DNA from: Mytilus edulis
Lineage: Eukaryota; Mollusca; Bivalvia; Mytilida; Mytilidae
DNA length: 64,000 nt
Assembly: GCF_963676685.1 (NCBI RefSeq)
Contig: NC_092354.1
Span: 74,289,335-74,353,334, forward strand
Direction of reading: 5' to 3'
Made by a program: the position numbers and the translations under genes. Positions 1 to 10,923 of this stretch are shown here, one piece after another. How positions within the stretch are numbered: position 1 is the first letter of the stretch; every line of letters starts with the position of its first letter. Under the pieces are notes generated by a model, which made no database searches, was not told the DNA's origin, and worked only from the letters and a program-made list of their open reading frames with translations.

Positions 1-185
1 AATTCATGTAACGAATGAAGAAAATACGTGAACAAATTAAGAAATTGTGTTTACACCTTAAGTATTTACATTTTACAAATCAAGAAATGTAGAAATTGAC
101 GTAACGGATTGAAAGAATACATGTTACAAATTAAGAAATTACATGTTACGAATATAGAAATTGTATTTCACAAATAAAGAATTGC
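1..185. repeat. Degenerate minisatellite, ~22 bp units
   Basis: About seven to eight imperfect units of the form ACAAATTAAGAAATT plus ACATGTT/GTGTTT run head to tail to about 185. Units differ by substitutions and small indels. No coding potential is seen; the open frame starting at 161 is low-complexity AT-rich sequence followed by a dispersed repeat. Confidence 0.6.
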
Positions 186-364
186 ATAATTATGGCCATA
201 GAACATTGATATATGAAAGTGTGCGCGTGGTATTAAACAATGTATATACAGGAAGATATATATATTCTTATGTAAACAGAAAATACAAAATCTTTTCTAA
301 AAGATTGTTTTCTATATATATTCTATGCCTTTTGAATAATGTTGGTTTGAAAATAAAAGTATTT

Positions 365-480
365 AGATTAACAGAGAGTGTGTCAAAGAGACAAGAATCC
401 GACCAAAGAACAGATAACAACTCCGGGCCACCAATGGTTCTTCAAAGAAGCGAGAAAATCTCTTATTGGGATGACGACTC
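365..480 (+). repeat. Dispersed repeat family M1 (fragment)
   Basis: Contains GTCAAAGAGACAAGAATCC and the following GACCAAAGAACAGATAACA stretch. The same block recurs at 26281-26400, in shortened form at 29225-29310 and in reverse at 54355-54490. Four diverged copies in 64 kb indicate a high-copy interspersed family. No terminal repeats or coding region were recognised. Confidence 0.6.
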
Positions 481-599
481 CTAAACAATAATACATCCTA
501 TTTCAGCAAAATATCTGCCAAACAAAACTTCGAAACATATAAATGAAACAATATTTATAAAGCACACAAGACTAACAAAGGCTATAGGTTCCTGACTTG

Positions 600-825
600 G
601 GACAATTATACGGAGGTGTTAAACATGATTTGTGGGATCTCAACCCTTCCTTAGACCTGGCCTTGAAGGCATAAAACTTTGCTCAGTGCTCGGAGCACAA
701 AAATCATGTTTGTATGTCTTTTTCAATTTTAGTCATGGCGTTGTCATTTTTATTTATTTTTGATCTATGAGTTTGACTGTCCCTCTGATATCTTTTGTCC
801 CTCCTTAACTGACATGCCAGCTGAT
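600..825 (+). repeat. Dispersed repeat family M2
   Basis: Carries CATGGCGTTGTCA and GAGTTTGACTGTCCCTCTG blocks. In reverse orientation this resembles 27335-27590 (CAAAGACCAAAAGAC, GGCACCCGTCGTGTTG) and a fragment near 20100-20150. I recognise it from memory as a very common mussel interspersed repeat; copy number needs a genome search. Confidence 0.5.
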
Positions 826-867
826 GTCATCGATTAAACCGAATTCATCATATATATATTGTATATA

Positions 868-1914
868 TGTTCCGGACCATATTAGTATTTGGACCATACG
901 CGTATGGTCATGACCATATGCGTATACTCATATGGTCCGACCATACGCGTATGGTCCGACCGTACGCGTATGGTCGGACCATATGAGTATAATACTCGTT
1001 TGGTTATTAACGGGCCGGACCATATGAGTATTTGGACCATATAGGTATATCTATTTTTCCAAATTACATTATAAACGTTTCAATAATACAAGAACTTTAT
1101 CTAAAAAAAACAGTGATGGTTTAAAACATGACAATTTTTTAATTTTATAATAAAAAAAAACTACGTAAAAATTTAATATTGATGCCATAGTTAGTTTTCA
1201 TCGCTAGTTACATTAGTGCATGTAGGCTTGGATGACATTCACTTCCACATGGTATCATAGCTTTTTTGCATTTGCAAGTTTTGTGCACGATCTTTTTCAT
1301 TTACACATTTTGTTTGCGAGTGAAAAACAAGCCTTTTTTGCAGCTGCGTACAGTGATACCGAGGTCTTTGGCAATTCTGATGTCTACAGTGTTTTTAAGA
1401 AGCTCTAGATCTCAAATATCGTAAAATGGTTGACTGCAATACACCATCTTCACAACACAACTTAAATAAACTAATAGTATGCTACTTTCCTGTGACTTCT
1501 TATGTAACAGTTCATTAAGAAATTTTTGGAATTTAATTTTTTAGTCGACATATTGCCATTTACTCGTAATAACAAATCGGTTATGACCATCGGTAATGAC
1601 CATCGGTATAAAATGTGTTTACTTTAAATTTGACAATTAAGTAAAATTAACAATGTGAAACTTCTTATTTTTATTTAGCTTATCTTTTTATTATAATATA
1701 ACGATAAAATTACCTATATGATAGCGTCTTTTGAATGAACGGTCATACCATATGAAGAGTTTAGAAGTATTAAAAGTAAACTGTAACAGAGTGTTAATTA
1801 CCCCGACCATACGCGTATGGTCCGACCATACGCGTATGTTCGGACCATATGAGTATATACCCATATGGTCATGACCATACGCGTATGGTCCAAATACTCA
1901 TATGGTCCGGAACA
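868..1914. mobile_element. Terminal-inverted-repeat element with ATACGCGTAT palindromes
   Basis: The left end begins TGTTCCGGACCATAT and the right end is its inverse, ATATGGTCCGGAACA. Both are flanked by TATATA, which could be a target duplication or just local AT richness. Each terminal region (about 868-1060 and 1799-1914) is a string of GGACCATAYGAGTAT and GACCATACGCGTATGGTC modules, themselves palindromic and in alternating orientation. The ~740 bp centre is AT-rich with no coding frame, so the element is non-autonomous or a foldback type. Superfamily not assigned. Confidence 0.7.
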
Positions 1915-3371
1915 TATATATTAAAGAATTGGACATGTTTTATATAAATAAGTAAATAACACTAACCTGCGGTACACGTTTTCGTTTGTTAATATTCCTC
2001 GTTTGTAATGAAGCCACCAATGGTTATATTCCTCCGGTAACGAGACAACCCGATTAACACGAGGTGTGAAGTCAGGGATAATCTCTCATGGATAATCTCT
2101 ATGTCTTTAATCCACATAAATTACGAACTTCTGTTTTAATTAAATCAACAATTCTTCTTAATAAACCAAAACATTTTTTTAATACTTGACCGAAATTTAA
2201 TATGAAATTCTGTTCTATTATTTCTGTTTATATCCTTTCACTTAGAAGAAGTTAATCCTACGTTAACGATAATCTTTTAATCCTTTAATCTGTACAATGG
2301 GAACACGATCGTTTGTTATAGACCTCAGTTTATATTTGATTTAAATTTTTAATATTAAATTTAATTGATAATATCTTGGACACGCGCCGTTGCACGTGAA
2401 TGGGCTGGGGTCAGATTTGTTTGTGACACCATTTAAATGATAATGTTTTGTGTGATATGAAAATATTTATTTAGTTTAAATTATGATTTAATCGTGTTGT
2501 AAATTGAAATATACAAACGTACATGTCAGATTCCTTTAGTACACTCAGGTATATGATATATTATAATATGTATAAAAGTCTATAAAAAGGACCAACCAGC
2601 AAATTTACTATGTATCGGATCGTCTAGAATAGGCGATACTATGCAGATTAGGAAATAATTATATCAGTCTAAAAATTTGCACAACGGTACTGATATAAAA
2701 TGTTATTATACGAAAATGTTGTTATTAAATCGTGTTATAATATATATCTATGTATACTATATAGTTTAAAGTAATTGTTATTACATATATATAGAGATTA
2801 ATACATGGCCTTTTCCATATTAGCCTGGGTATCATCCCGTGACCCCCATATCAGCCCGAGACATGTATTAATCGCTTTATCATAATTATACTTCCGACAA
2901 TAATTTCATGTAAGGCAAATAAACAAATGCAATAACTAAAACAGTCAAAAACTTTATAAAGAAGTTAAATTATGAATCAAATACATGTATACGATAATTG
3001 TCCAACAACAGCATCACTACCTCCATATATATGTGTGGTAACATTTCCTATAGAGGCATTTTGTAACATTGGAAATTTGGAAGAGTTTTATGATCATTAT
3101 TACTCCATGTTTGTTGTACTATAAAATGATTCTTAATTGTCAATGGCATTTGTTAGCAAGTACTAAGCTATCCCCACAAAAGTTCCCGTAAATTTTGCCG
3201 TCGACATAAAAAATATCTGACGTCACAATGGAAAAGAAAACAATCGATACCGGAAACACCGGAGGTAATTTGCACGAGAAGCACTGTTATGAGTTTTTGC
3301 ACGAGACGCCCCTGATATAGGTAATCAGCCCGGGCGGGAAATTGTGGCTTGTGTACTTCCGCTCATTACAC
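1915..3371. other. AT-rich intergenic DNA, no gene seen
   Basis: No recognisable coding exon or RNA gene. A block at 2800-2880 (CATCCCGTGACCCCCATATC) and a related inverted block at 3290-3345 (CTGATATAGGTAATCAGCCC) may be the two ends of an unclassified ~0.5 kb repeat, but the match is too short to be firm. Confidence 0.4.
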
Positions 3372-4408
3372 ATATGCATAAGATATCATATCAATGCTAA
3401 GTATATGATAATATACAATTACTGTCTTTTGATGAGGTAAATATGCGGTTTTATTGACTTTTGAAAAACTGATATTCACTGAGGCCGACGGCCGAAGTGA
3501 ATATCAGTTTTTCAAAAGTCAATTAAACCCCATATTTACCGAAGCAAAAGACAGTAATTGTTTTATTCCATATTCCGAGAGAAGAAAATGTATATAATCA
3601 CAAACATATTACCAAAACAAATTTTACATGAAACATTTTACCATAACGTTGCACGTAAAAGCGCGTGACGTTTAGCGCGGTGAATAACACTTTCTCAGTT
3701 GAATATGCTTTTTTATTCAAAATCCAATCCATATAGAGAAACCTACTAAAATAATACAAATATGGAATAAATCCTTGTATCGACCTCATACAAAGGCTAT
3801 ATTTGTATATCATTAATTTCAATATATATTTATTTTTAATCCCGTCTCTCATAATTCTTTTTAGAATGGCATTAATATTTTATATTATTGTATGTATTCG
3901 TGCCCTTTATGCTATGTATTGTAATATTAATGGTGAGACGTAAATAAACTATTTGCATTGTTGTAATATTGTATTGTTAATACATTTATCAGTAGTTACA
4001 AACAATCATTCAACGATACATATAAATAATTGTCTAACAAGCTGATACCGTTAAATTATTATTTCTTCTTCTCTGTAATAAAATCATTATTCATATGTAC
4101 TTATGTTCATGTTAAGAGGAAAATTCAATTCCAAATTTCTTTCTTTTGAACTATACATCCGGCCTTAAAGTCATATAAACGAGTGACTGGTTAAAATAAT
4201 GTTTATCCAATTCTTGAACCAATACATGTATATATCATAAACTTAGTCTTCTGTGCACGATTTTATCATTTTTTACGCATTCATATCGTATAATCGTCAG
4301 AAAAAGTTTCTCGCGGTCTGTTATGATGTAAAAATAAGGCAGCTAATTGCCGTGTTTTGAAGCGCCATAGTTTACTGAACGTCACCTTTATAGTAAACAA
4401 TCAACAAA
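3372..4408 (+). repeat. 1 kb direct repeat, copy 1 (LINE 5' leader)
   Basis: Starts ATATGCATAAGATATC and ends TCAACAAA, 6 bp before the ORF1 start codon. It matches 9877-10918 nearly base for base; I saw about ten substitutions and two short indels (4 bp and 1 bp). Its position before ORF1 suggests it carries the element's promoter, which is inference. A ~145 bp hairpin lies near its 5' end. Confidence 0.9.
3415..3561. repeat. Large imperfect hairpin inside the 1 kb repeat
   Basis: The arms pair ACAATTACTGTCTTTTG with CAAAAGACAGTAATTGT on the outside and GACTTTTGAAAAACTGATA with TATCAGTTTTTCAAAAGTC on the inside, around a GAGGCCGACGGCC loop. The second copy at about 9920-10066 keeps the structure with a substitution in the loop (GCCAACGGCC) and one in the right arm (ATATCTGTTTTT). 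Confidence 0.85.
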
Positions 4409-4414
4409 TATATC

Positions 4415-6217
4415 ATGAACAATCTAACGGAACTTAGACCTAGCGATTTACTTGTTCACTCGAGTTTTATAGATAGCCAATTTGATCCTTTTGATGATCT
4501 TCTTTCGTCACAAAGACAAACTAACATTACAATAGATGTTCCTTCCAACACAAGCAACATAAGCAACGATACAAGCATAACAGAATCGATAATAAAATTT
4601 ATCCAAGAAGAACTTTTATCTTTACCTAAAGACAGCTTTGTGTCTAAATTAATTGATAAATGCCAAAACGCTCACTGTGAAATTGACGACATTCGCTACG
4701 CACTTCTGGAAATTGCAAAATGTCAACATAACTTTCCATATCTGAATGCAACTCTTAAAAAGCGTCTTAGTCCTAGAAAACCAAACGGTGAATCAGTTGA
4801 AAACAAACTTGGTAGCGATTGCTATGCGCTTTATTTAGCATCACTCGGAGAATATACGGAAGATTTAAGATTAACACTTAATACTCGTTCGCATACGCAA
4901 AGTGCCCGAAAAATGTCTACAGCAGATGAAAATAACCAAACACATTCCAGCGAATTTTCTCAGAACTTGTGTCTGAAAGAGTCTCTCGTGCGCATAGAAA
5001 GAGAAATTAATACATTGAAAGGCGACTACACTCAGGAAATCGAATATCTTAATAAAACAGTATCTGTATTAGTACGAGAAAACAAGCAACTGGTCAACGC
5101 TAACCAGAAAAACAATGACCGGTTACGGAACTTTCAGAATCAAATTTCATCCTTACGAGAAAACAACGAAAACTTAGCTAAAACAGTAAACAACATGAGT
5201 GTCGTTACACATGAAGCGGAAATGACATGCAAATCAAATAAATTAGCAATTGAAAAAAGTTCAGGAACTTTCCGAAACAAACTGGATGAATACGAAAACA
5301 GCATTCAACAGTTAACAACAGATGTAAACAAAATAAAAAACGACTTTAAAACAGTAAAACTAGACGTTAATGAACTACGTTCAAGCGTGAAATCTGAGTC
5401 ATGTAGAATTAACCAGCTAAGTGATACAAGAGCGCAAGGCGTTGTAAGTCTGAAAACAAAGACAAACATCATGAGTGATAAACTGAAAGAATTTGACGAT
5501 GAACTCAAAAAAGTAAATATTGATTGTTGTTCTCATGCGAAGTCAATTAGTGATTTGCGAAAGCGTATCATAAACACCGAAAAAGATGTCAAAGTCCTTG
5601 ACAAGTCTACAAAATCGTATGCAGACATTCTAAAATCTAAATCTGAACAAGTTAAAGCTTCGGCTGAAGCATTAGATAATTGCAATGTGATCGAATCCGA
5701 TTTGAGTCAGTCCAAAGAGCCAATTCAAAGGAATTCCATTAATGAACATTCCAATTCTCTAGTTGACTCACACACAAAACACGTCAGATCCTCTGATGTT
5801 ACGAATCTGTCCGTTTTAGTCAAAGACATACATGCACAAAGTAATATTGTTAATCCAGCTCCGTCTACTTCAATAGAAAATAAAATCAAGAACACCAACA
5901 ACAATATAACTGGAAATGAACAAAATACAAATATAAAAGTGCATTTTCCAACTTCCATGTGTAATCCCACAACCGTTGACAATTTTCGTGGATTTGTTAA
6001 AAAAACAAGACACCGTGTATCCAGATTCTACGTAGGTGGTATCGACAAACACAATTCATGTGAAGAATCTATGCGTGAATATCTCGCTGCAAGAGGTGTT
6101 AATGTAACACATTTAAGATATTTTGATAAACAAAATCGACGAACAGCTTCTGCACAACTTAATATCGATGCTCAATGTGACGGGATCCGTCTTTTTGGCC
6201 TGAAGGCATTTTTCTAA
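4415..6217 (+). CDS. LINE ORF1 protein, coiled-coil nucleic-acid-binding type, frameshifted C-terminus
   Basis: 600-residue frame. The N-terminal ~180 residues are polar, with no recognised domain. Residues ~185-400 are rich in heptad-like Leu/Ile/Val with Lys/Glu, as in the coiled coils that trimerise LINE ORF1 proteins. Around residues 535-590 a segment beginning RFYVGGIDKHNS, followed by a charged helix and a strand, resembles the RRM-like domain of ORF1 proteins. Such proteins coat the element RNA and act as chaperones during retrotransposition. The frame ends at 6217, but the +1 frame continues from the T-run at ~6190 (FWPEGIFLKEW...) to a TAA at 6268-6270 directly before the ORF2 ATG. 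This copy has probably lost one T, replacing about 25 C-terminal residues with about 8. Confidence 0.88.
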   Translation: MNNLTELRPSDLLVHSSFIDSQFDPFDDLLSSQRQTNITIDVPSNTSNISNDTSITESIIKFIQEELLSLPKDSFVSKLIDKCQNAHCEIDDIRYALLEIAKCQHNFPYLNATLKKRLSPRKPNGESVENKLGSDCYALYLASLGEYTEDLRLTLNTRSHTQSARKMSTADENNQTHSSEFSQNLCLKESLVRIEREINTLKGDYTQEIEYLNKTVSVLVRENKQLVNANQKNNDRLRNFQNQISSLRENNENLAKTVNNMSVVTHEAEMTCKSNKLAIEKSSGTFRNKLDEYENSIQQLTTDVNKIKNDFKTVKLDVNELRSSVKSESCRINQLSDTRAQGVVSLKTKTNIMSDKLKEFDDELKKVNIDCCSHAKSISDLRKRIINTEKDVKVLDKSTKSYADILKSKSEQVKASAEALDNCNVIESDLSQSKEPIQRNSINEHSNSLVDSHTKHVRSSDVTNLSVLVKDIHAQSNIVNPAPSTSIENKIKNTNNNITGNEQNTNIKVHFPTSMCNPTTVDNFRGFVKKTRHRVSRFYVGGIDKHNSCEESMREYLAARGVNVTHLRYFDKQNRRTASAQLNIDAQCDGIRLFGLKAFF

Positions 6218-6270
6218 AAGAATGGCTTCCATGGTCAGTTTTTCTATCTACAAAGACCGAACATCCATAA

Positions 6271-9200
6271 ATGTCTTTAAACATAGCATGTTGGAACTGT
6301 CGCGGAATAATGTCCGCAGTACCATATCTACTAGAATTCTTTAATGATAATAAGATTGATATTATTTGTTTATCTGAACACTGGCTTAGAAAATCACAAT
6401 TCCACTTCCTTAATTCAATCGATAAACAAAACTATTTAGTATTTGGAAAATGCGCCGATGAACACTGCCCTGAAAAATACAGTTATAGCGCCCGTGGAGG
6501 TGTTGCGATTATAGTCTCTAAAACTTTATCTCCGTATGTCACAGAATTAGTAATTGATAGCAATAGGATATGTGGTATCGAACTTAAACTTCCTAATTTA
6601 CCTAGTATATTTTTTCTGTCTATATACTTACCAGCAATTACACAACCCAACGAAGCATTCGTTAATGAACTTGAATACTTAATGGACACATACAAATCGT
6701 ATTCGAACCACGGGACGGTGTATATTCTTGGTGATTTCAATTGCAAGATTGGTGGACCCCGATATTCGTTTACTCAAGATCGTCGTAGTCAACTTCTTGA
6801 AAGTCTCCTTATTGACAATAACAGTATATCATTACATGTTCAGGACTTTGCCAAAGGTCCGGTATGTACATTTCAATCTTATGAGGATGGTCCTAAAACA
6901 GGGATAGATCACATAGTCACAAATAACGAAAATACACGAGATATTTACAATGTGTTTGTCCCAGACGAAAGCATATTTAACGTTTCTGATCACAAGCCTA
7001 TCGCGTGTACTTTACTAATCGAACAATGTCGTGCTGATAGTGACAACTTATACGAAAGTGTTATGGCTGACAAAGTATCGTGGACCAAAGCGTTAGAAAT
7101 GAATTCAGTTAATGACTATTCATTTGCAGTCTCACAATTTTTATGGTCTGTTCAAATGCCGTCACTACCAGCGACCAAAGAAGATATCGAGCTCTACTAT
7201 AAGACTATTATAGTTGCTGTTCAAAAAGCTGACAAAGAAACACTCCCACATAAGCAATTTGTGAAACATATAAAGCCTTATTGGACGAAAGTCGTAGATC
7301 TATCACACAAAACAATGCTAAATAAGCGCAGTTTATGGATACTGAACGGAAAAGTTCACGATAGAAGCGATCAGTTCTTCGCTGATTACAAACATGCAAA
7401 ACGGACTTTCAGAAATGAAATGGATAAAGCTTACAACGAACATATTATGAACATTGCCAACAGAATGGAAGAGTCTATCGACAATGATCAAAGATATGTA
7501 TGGTCGGTCTTAAAAAGCAGACGTAAACAGAAAACTTTTTGTCGTGAACTAAATTTAAATGGAATAACTCATACAAACGAAAGTGAAATATGCGAAGCAT
7601 GGGCGGACCATTTTGAATCCATTTTTCAGTTTGATAGCAAGCTAACAAATTCAGCAAACATAAATTTGGTAAAACATGAAGTGAATAAAATACGACAAAC
7701 GCAGAAGGAAATCAAAGCTCCAATCAACCCATTTGAGTTTGAAGAAATTTCCAACATTTGTAAAAGTTTATGTAACAACAAATCTACAGGTTTAGACAAC
7801 GTTTCATATGAGCATATAAAATATGGTGGTAAAACATTGCAAAAACACTTATGCAATCTATTCAACCTAATAATACAAACACGTTATACTCCTCTAGATT
7901 GGAAAACAAGTGTAATTATACCGTTATTCAAAGGTGGAAATAAAAACAAAACTGATCCCAATTCGTACCGCGGTATATCGTTAACAAGTTGTATCGCCAA
8001 GATATTCGAAAAGTCTCTTTATCCTCGATTCGACTCCTTGCACATAAAGTTTCCACATCAATCTCAGATGGCATACCAAAAGGAATTATCAAGTATTCAT
8101 GCTTCATTTAACTTACAAGAACCGATTCGTCATTATATTGAACGTAACAGTGATGTTATTGTTGTGCTGTTAGATAGCACGAAAGCTTTCGACACCGTAT
8201 GGCATGATGCATTGTTATATAAACTACATAAATATGGAGTTACCGGTGATTTATGGCTGCTCATAGATGAAATATACAGTGACATGCGTAGTTCTGTACT
8301 GTTCAATGGTAGGCTATCTCGTTGGTTTGAACTGAAACGAGGCGTTCGCCAAGGTGGCGTCTTATCCGCCCTGTTATATTTAGTATACATAAACGATCTT
8401 TTGTGCGACATTGAAGACTCTAAATTGGGATGCGTTCTTCTAGATATCAGTGTAAGCAGCTCTGTTCAAGCCGACGACATTGCGTTACTCTCAACAACAG
8501 AAAAAGGAATGCAACAACTTATTAACATTTGTCAGACATATAGCGAGAAGTGGGCATTCAAGTTTTCTCCGACTAAAAGCAACGTCTTACGTTATTCAAA
8601 GAAGAACAAGAATGTTACAAGCAATCTAACTTTGTATAATGACATCATACCACTCGTGACGTCTGCCAAACATGTCGGTATTCTTCTGAACTGTAAATTT
8701 AGATCAATGGACCAGACGTTGAATGCTTGTAGAGTGTTGCGATCAACTGCTCTTTCAGTTCTAAATTCTGGAATTCATCCATCAATTTTAAACCCTTTGA
8801 CGTGTTCCAAGATAATACTTCAAATATGTTACAGCAAAGCTCTATATGGTTGTGAGTTATGGAACAATTTGACTCAAACAGAGCTTACGATGTTAGAAAG
8901 ATCTCACAGATTTGTGTGTAAAATTATTCAAGGGCTTCCAAAACGAACCCGTTCTGACAAGTGTACAAGTCTTCTAGGTTGGTTTTCAGTTGAAAGCATT
9001 ATCAACAGATGTAAACTTTTATTTTTTGGTAGACTATGTAGGTTAAAGTCTTCTGCGTTACCAAAACGAATAATGATAAGCAGACTTATGGAATTCAAAC
9101 ATAAATGTGTTCCAGAACAACTTGGTTTTATACCTGACATCTATAAAGCAGCCGAAAAATATAACATTACAGATTATATTGTTAATTTTGCAAATACTGG

Positions 9201-9723
9201 TTCTTTCCCATCAAAAAAACTTTGGTCAATTATTGTAAATCAGAATATAAATGCAAGTGAAGAAACATGGTGGTCTTACCGAATTTCATGCGATAATGAC
9301 TTTTATATGTTTAGACATATTCATTCTGCAATCAAACCGCATAAAGCATGGACAATTGCGAAACAGTTTCCCGAACTTCGTGTCTCCGCCAAGTATGTGA
9401 TTGACTTATGTTCTATAGTACGCTACGAAGATGAACATTTACTTTGCGACAAATGTGGAAAGTTCTTCTTGAATATCGTTGAACACTTACTGGTATCCTG
9501 TGATTTTATTCAAGACAAAAGAGATGATCTATGGGAAGACATTATTAACATTAATCCCATTCAGTTCAGTGTTTATATGGACAGTCTTTCGGCACATGAA
9601 TTCACAACAACAATTCTCTCTTGCAATACGTCATATGAATTAGAAAATGATGAATTAACTTTTTTCTCTAAGACTTGTGTTCGTCACGTTGAAACAATCT
9701 GCAGAGATTTCTACAATCGATAG
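6271..9723 (+). CDS. LINE ORF2: endonuclease and reverse transcriptase
   Basis: 1,150 residues, uninterrupted. The N-terminal ~250 residues are an apurinic-like EEP endonuclease: LNIACWNCRG, LSEHWL, ILGDFNCKIGG and the catalytic SDHKP are all present. The reverse transcriptase follows: IIPLFKGGNKNKTDPNSYRG (~547), motif A LLDSTKAFDTVW (~633), motif B RGVRQGGVLSALLY, and motif C QADD (~733), with Q where Y or F is commoner. The tail (~1059) holds a C-x2-C-x8-H-x4-C cluster typical of LINE C-termini. The protein nicks target DNA and primes reverse transcription at the nick. The ATG directly follows an in-phase TAA of the presumed original ORF1 frame (TAAATG), suggesting coupled or reinitiated translation. 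All catalytic residues look intact, so the copy is young. Confidence 0.95.
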   Translation: MSLNIACWNCRGIMSAVPYLLEFFNDNKIDIICLSEHWLRKSQFHFLNSIDKQNYLVFGKCADEHCPEKYSYSARGGVAIIVSKTLSPYVTELVIDSNRICGIELKLPNLPSIFFLSIYLPAITQPNEAFVNELEYLMDTYKSYSNHGTVYILGDFNCKIGGPRYSFTQDRRSQLLESLLIDNNSISLHVQDFAKGPVCTFQSYEDGPKTGIDHIVTNNENTRDIYNVFVPDESIFNVSDHKPIACTLLIEQCRADSDNLYESVMADKVSWTKALEMNSVNDYSFAVSQFLWSVQMPSLPATKEDIELYYKTIIVAVQKADKETLPHKQFVKHIKPYWTKVVDLSHKTMLNKRSLWILNGKVHDRSDQFFADYKHAKRTFRNEMDKAYNEHIMNIANRMEESIDNDQRYVWSVLKSRRKQKTFCRELNLNGITHTNESEICEAWADHFESIFQFDSKLTNSANINLVKHEVNKIRQTQKEIKAPINPFEFEEISNICKSLCNNKSTGLDNVSYEHIKYGGKTLQKHLCNLFNLIIQTRYTPLDWKTSVIIPLFKGGNKNKTDPNSYRGISLTSCIAKIFEKSLYPRFDSLHIKFPHQSQMAYQKELSSIHASFNLQEPIRHYIERNSDVIVVLLDSTKAFDTVWHDALLYKLHKYGVTGDLWLLIDEIYSDMRSSVLFNGRLSRWFELKRGVRQGGVLSALLYLVYINDLLCDIEDSKLGCVLLDISVSSSVQADDIALLSTTEKGMQQLINICQTYSEKWAFKFSPTKSNVLRYSKKNKNVTSNLTLYNDIIPLVTSAKHVGILLNCKFRSMDQTLNACRVLRSTALSVLNSGIHPSILNPLTCSKIILQICYSKALYGCELWNNLTQTELTMLERSHRFVCKIIQGLPKRTRSDKCTSLLGWFSVESIINRCKLLFFGRLCRLKSSALPKRIMISRLMEFKHKCVPEQLGFIPDIYKAAEKYNITDYIVNFANTGSFPSKKLWSIIVNQNINASEETWWSYRISCDNDFYMFRHIHSAIKPHKAWTIAKQFPELRVSAKYVIDLCSIVRYEDEHLLCDKCGKFFLNIVEHLLVSCDFIQDKRDDLWEDIININPIQFSVYMDSLSAHEFTTTILSCNTSYELENDELTFFSKTCVRHVETICRDFYNR

Positions 9724-9876
9724 AATATGTGTCCGTTACCGATATTATAGACAGTGCTAATTTTTTTTTCTCATATTAACTTTAAACGGTGACTTTAATT
9801 CTTTGTTTTTTGTAATTTTCTGATTTATATATTTCATGTACACCAAATCTCTATAATAGAGGAAATAAAGTTATAT
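9724..9876 (+). other. LINE 3' untranslated region
   Basis: 153 bp, AT-rich, containing GGAAATAAAG near the end as a possible polyadenylation signal, but with no terminal A-run. It abuts the second copy of the 1 kb repeat. Confidence 0.6.
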
Positions 9877-10918
9877 ATATGCATAAGATATCATATCAAT
9901 GCTAAGTATATGATAATATACAATTACTGTCTTTTGATGAGGTAAATATGCGGTTTTATTGACTTTTGAAAAACTGATATTCACTGAGGCCAACGGCCGA
10001 AGTGAATATCTGTTTTTCAAAAGTCAATTAAACCCCATATTTACCGAAGCAAAAGACAGTAATTGTTTTATTCCATATTCCGAGAGAAGAAAATGTATAT
10101 AATCACAAACATATTACCAAAACAAATTTTACATGAAACATTTTACCATAACGTTGCACGTAAAAGCGCGTGACGTTTAGCGCGGTGAATAACACTTTCT
10201 CAGTTGAATATGCTTTTTTATTCAAAATCCAATCCATATAGAGAAACCTACTAAAATAATACCAATATGGAATAAATCCTTGTATCGACCTCATACAAAG
10301 GCTATATTTGTATATCATTAATTTCAATATATATTTATTTTTAATCCCGTCTCTCATAATTCTTTTTAGAATGGCATTAATATTTTATATTATTGTATGT
10401 ATTCGTGCCCTTTATGCTATGTATTGTAATATTAATGGTGAGACGTAAATAAACTATTTGCATTGTTGTAATATTGTATTGTTAATACATTTATCAGTAG
10501 TTACAAACAATCATTCAACGATACATATAAATAATTGTCTAACAAGCTGATACCGTTAAATTATTATTTCTTCTTCTCTGTAATAAAATCATTATTCATA
10601 TGTACTTATGTTCATATTAAGAGGAAAATTCAATTCCAAATTTCTTTCTTTTGAACTATACATCCGGCCTTAAAGTCATATAAACGAGTGACTGGTGAAA
10701 AATAATGTTTATCCAATTCTTGAACCAATACATGTATATATCATAAACTTAGTCTTCTGTGCACGATTTTATCATTTTTTACGCATTCATATCGTATAAT
10801 CGTCAGAAAAAGTTTCTCGCGGTCTGTTATGATGTAAAAATAAGGCAGCTAATTCATTGCCGTGTTTTGAAGCGCCATAGTTTACTGAACGTCACCTTTA
10901 TAGTAAACAATCAACAAA
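9877..10918 (+). repeat. 1 kb direct repeat, copy 2 (LTR-like position)
   Basis: Near-identical to 3372-4408. Identity stops at TCAACAAA, exactly as in copy 1. There it is followed by the ORF1 start; here by GAAGCATGGATATTTC and unrelated sequence. So this copy is either the leader of a second, different element or a true terminal repeat. Confidence 0.9.
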
Positions 10919-10923
10919 GAAGC

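Larger units (their letters stand above)
3372..9876 (+). mobile_element. Full-length LINE (non-LTR retrotransposon)
   Basis: The unit consists of a 1,037 bp leader (3372-4408), ORF1 (4415-6217), ORF2 (6271-9723) and a short 3' UTR ending in GGAAATAAAGTTATATA. ORF2 has an N-terminal EEP-type endonuclease and a C-terminal reverse transcriptase, which defines an APE-type LINE of the broad CR1/I/Jockey/Nimb group; the exact clade needs a tree. No poly(A) tail or target-site duplication was identified. Immediately after the 3' UTR the 1 kb leader recurs (9877-10918), so the two ORFs lie between LTR-like direct repeats. Confidence 0.9.

Noticed and set aside
161-484. 107-codon open frame
   Set aside because: It spans a minisatellite and an M1 repeat fragment and encodes no recognisable domain.
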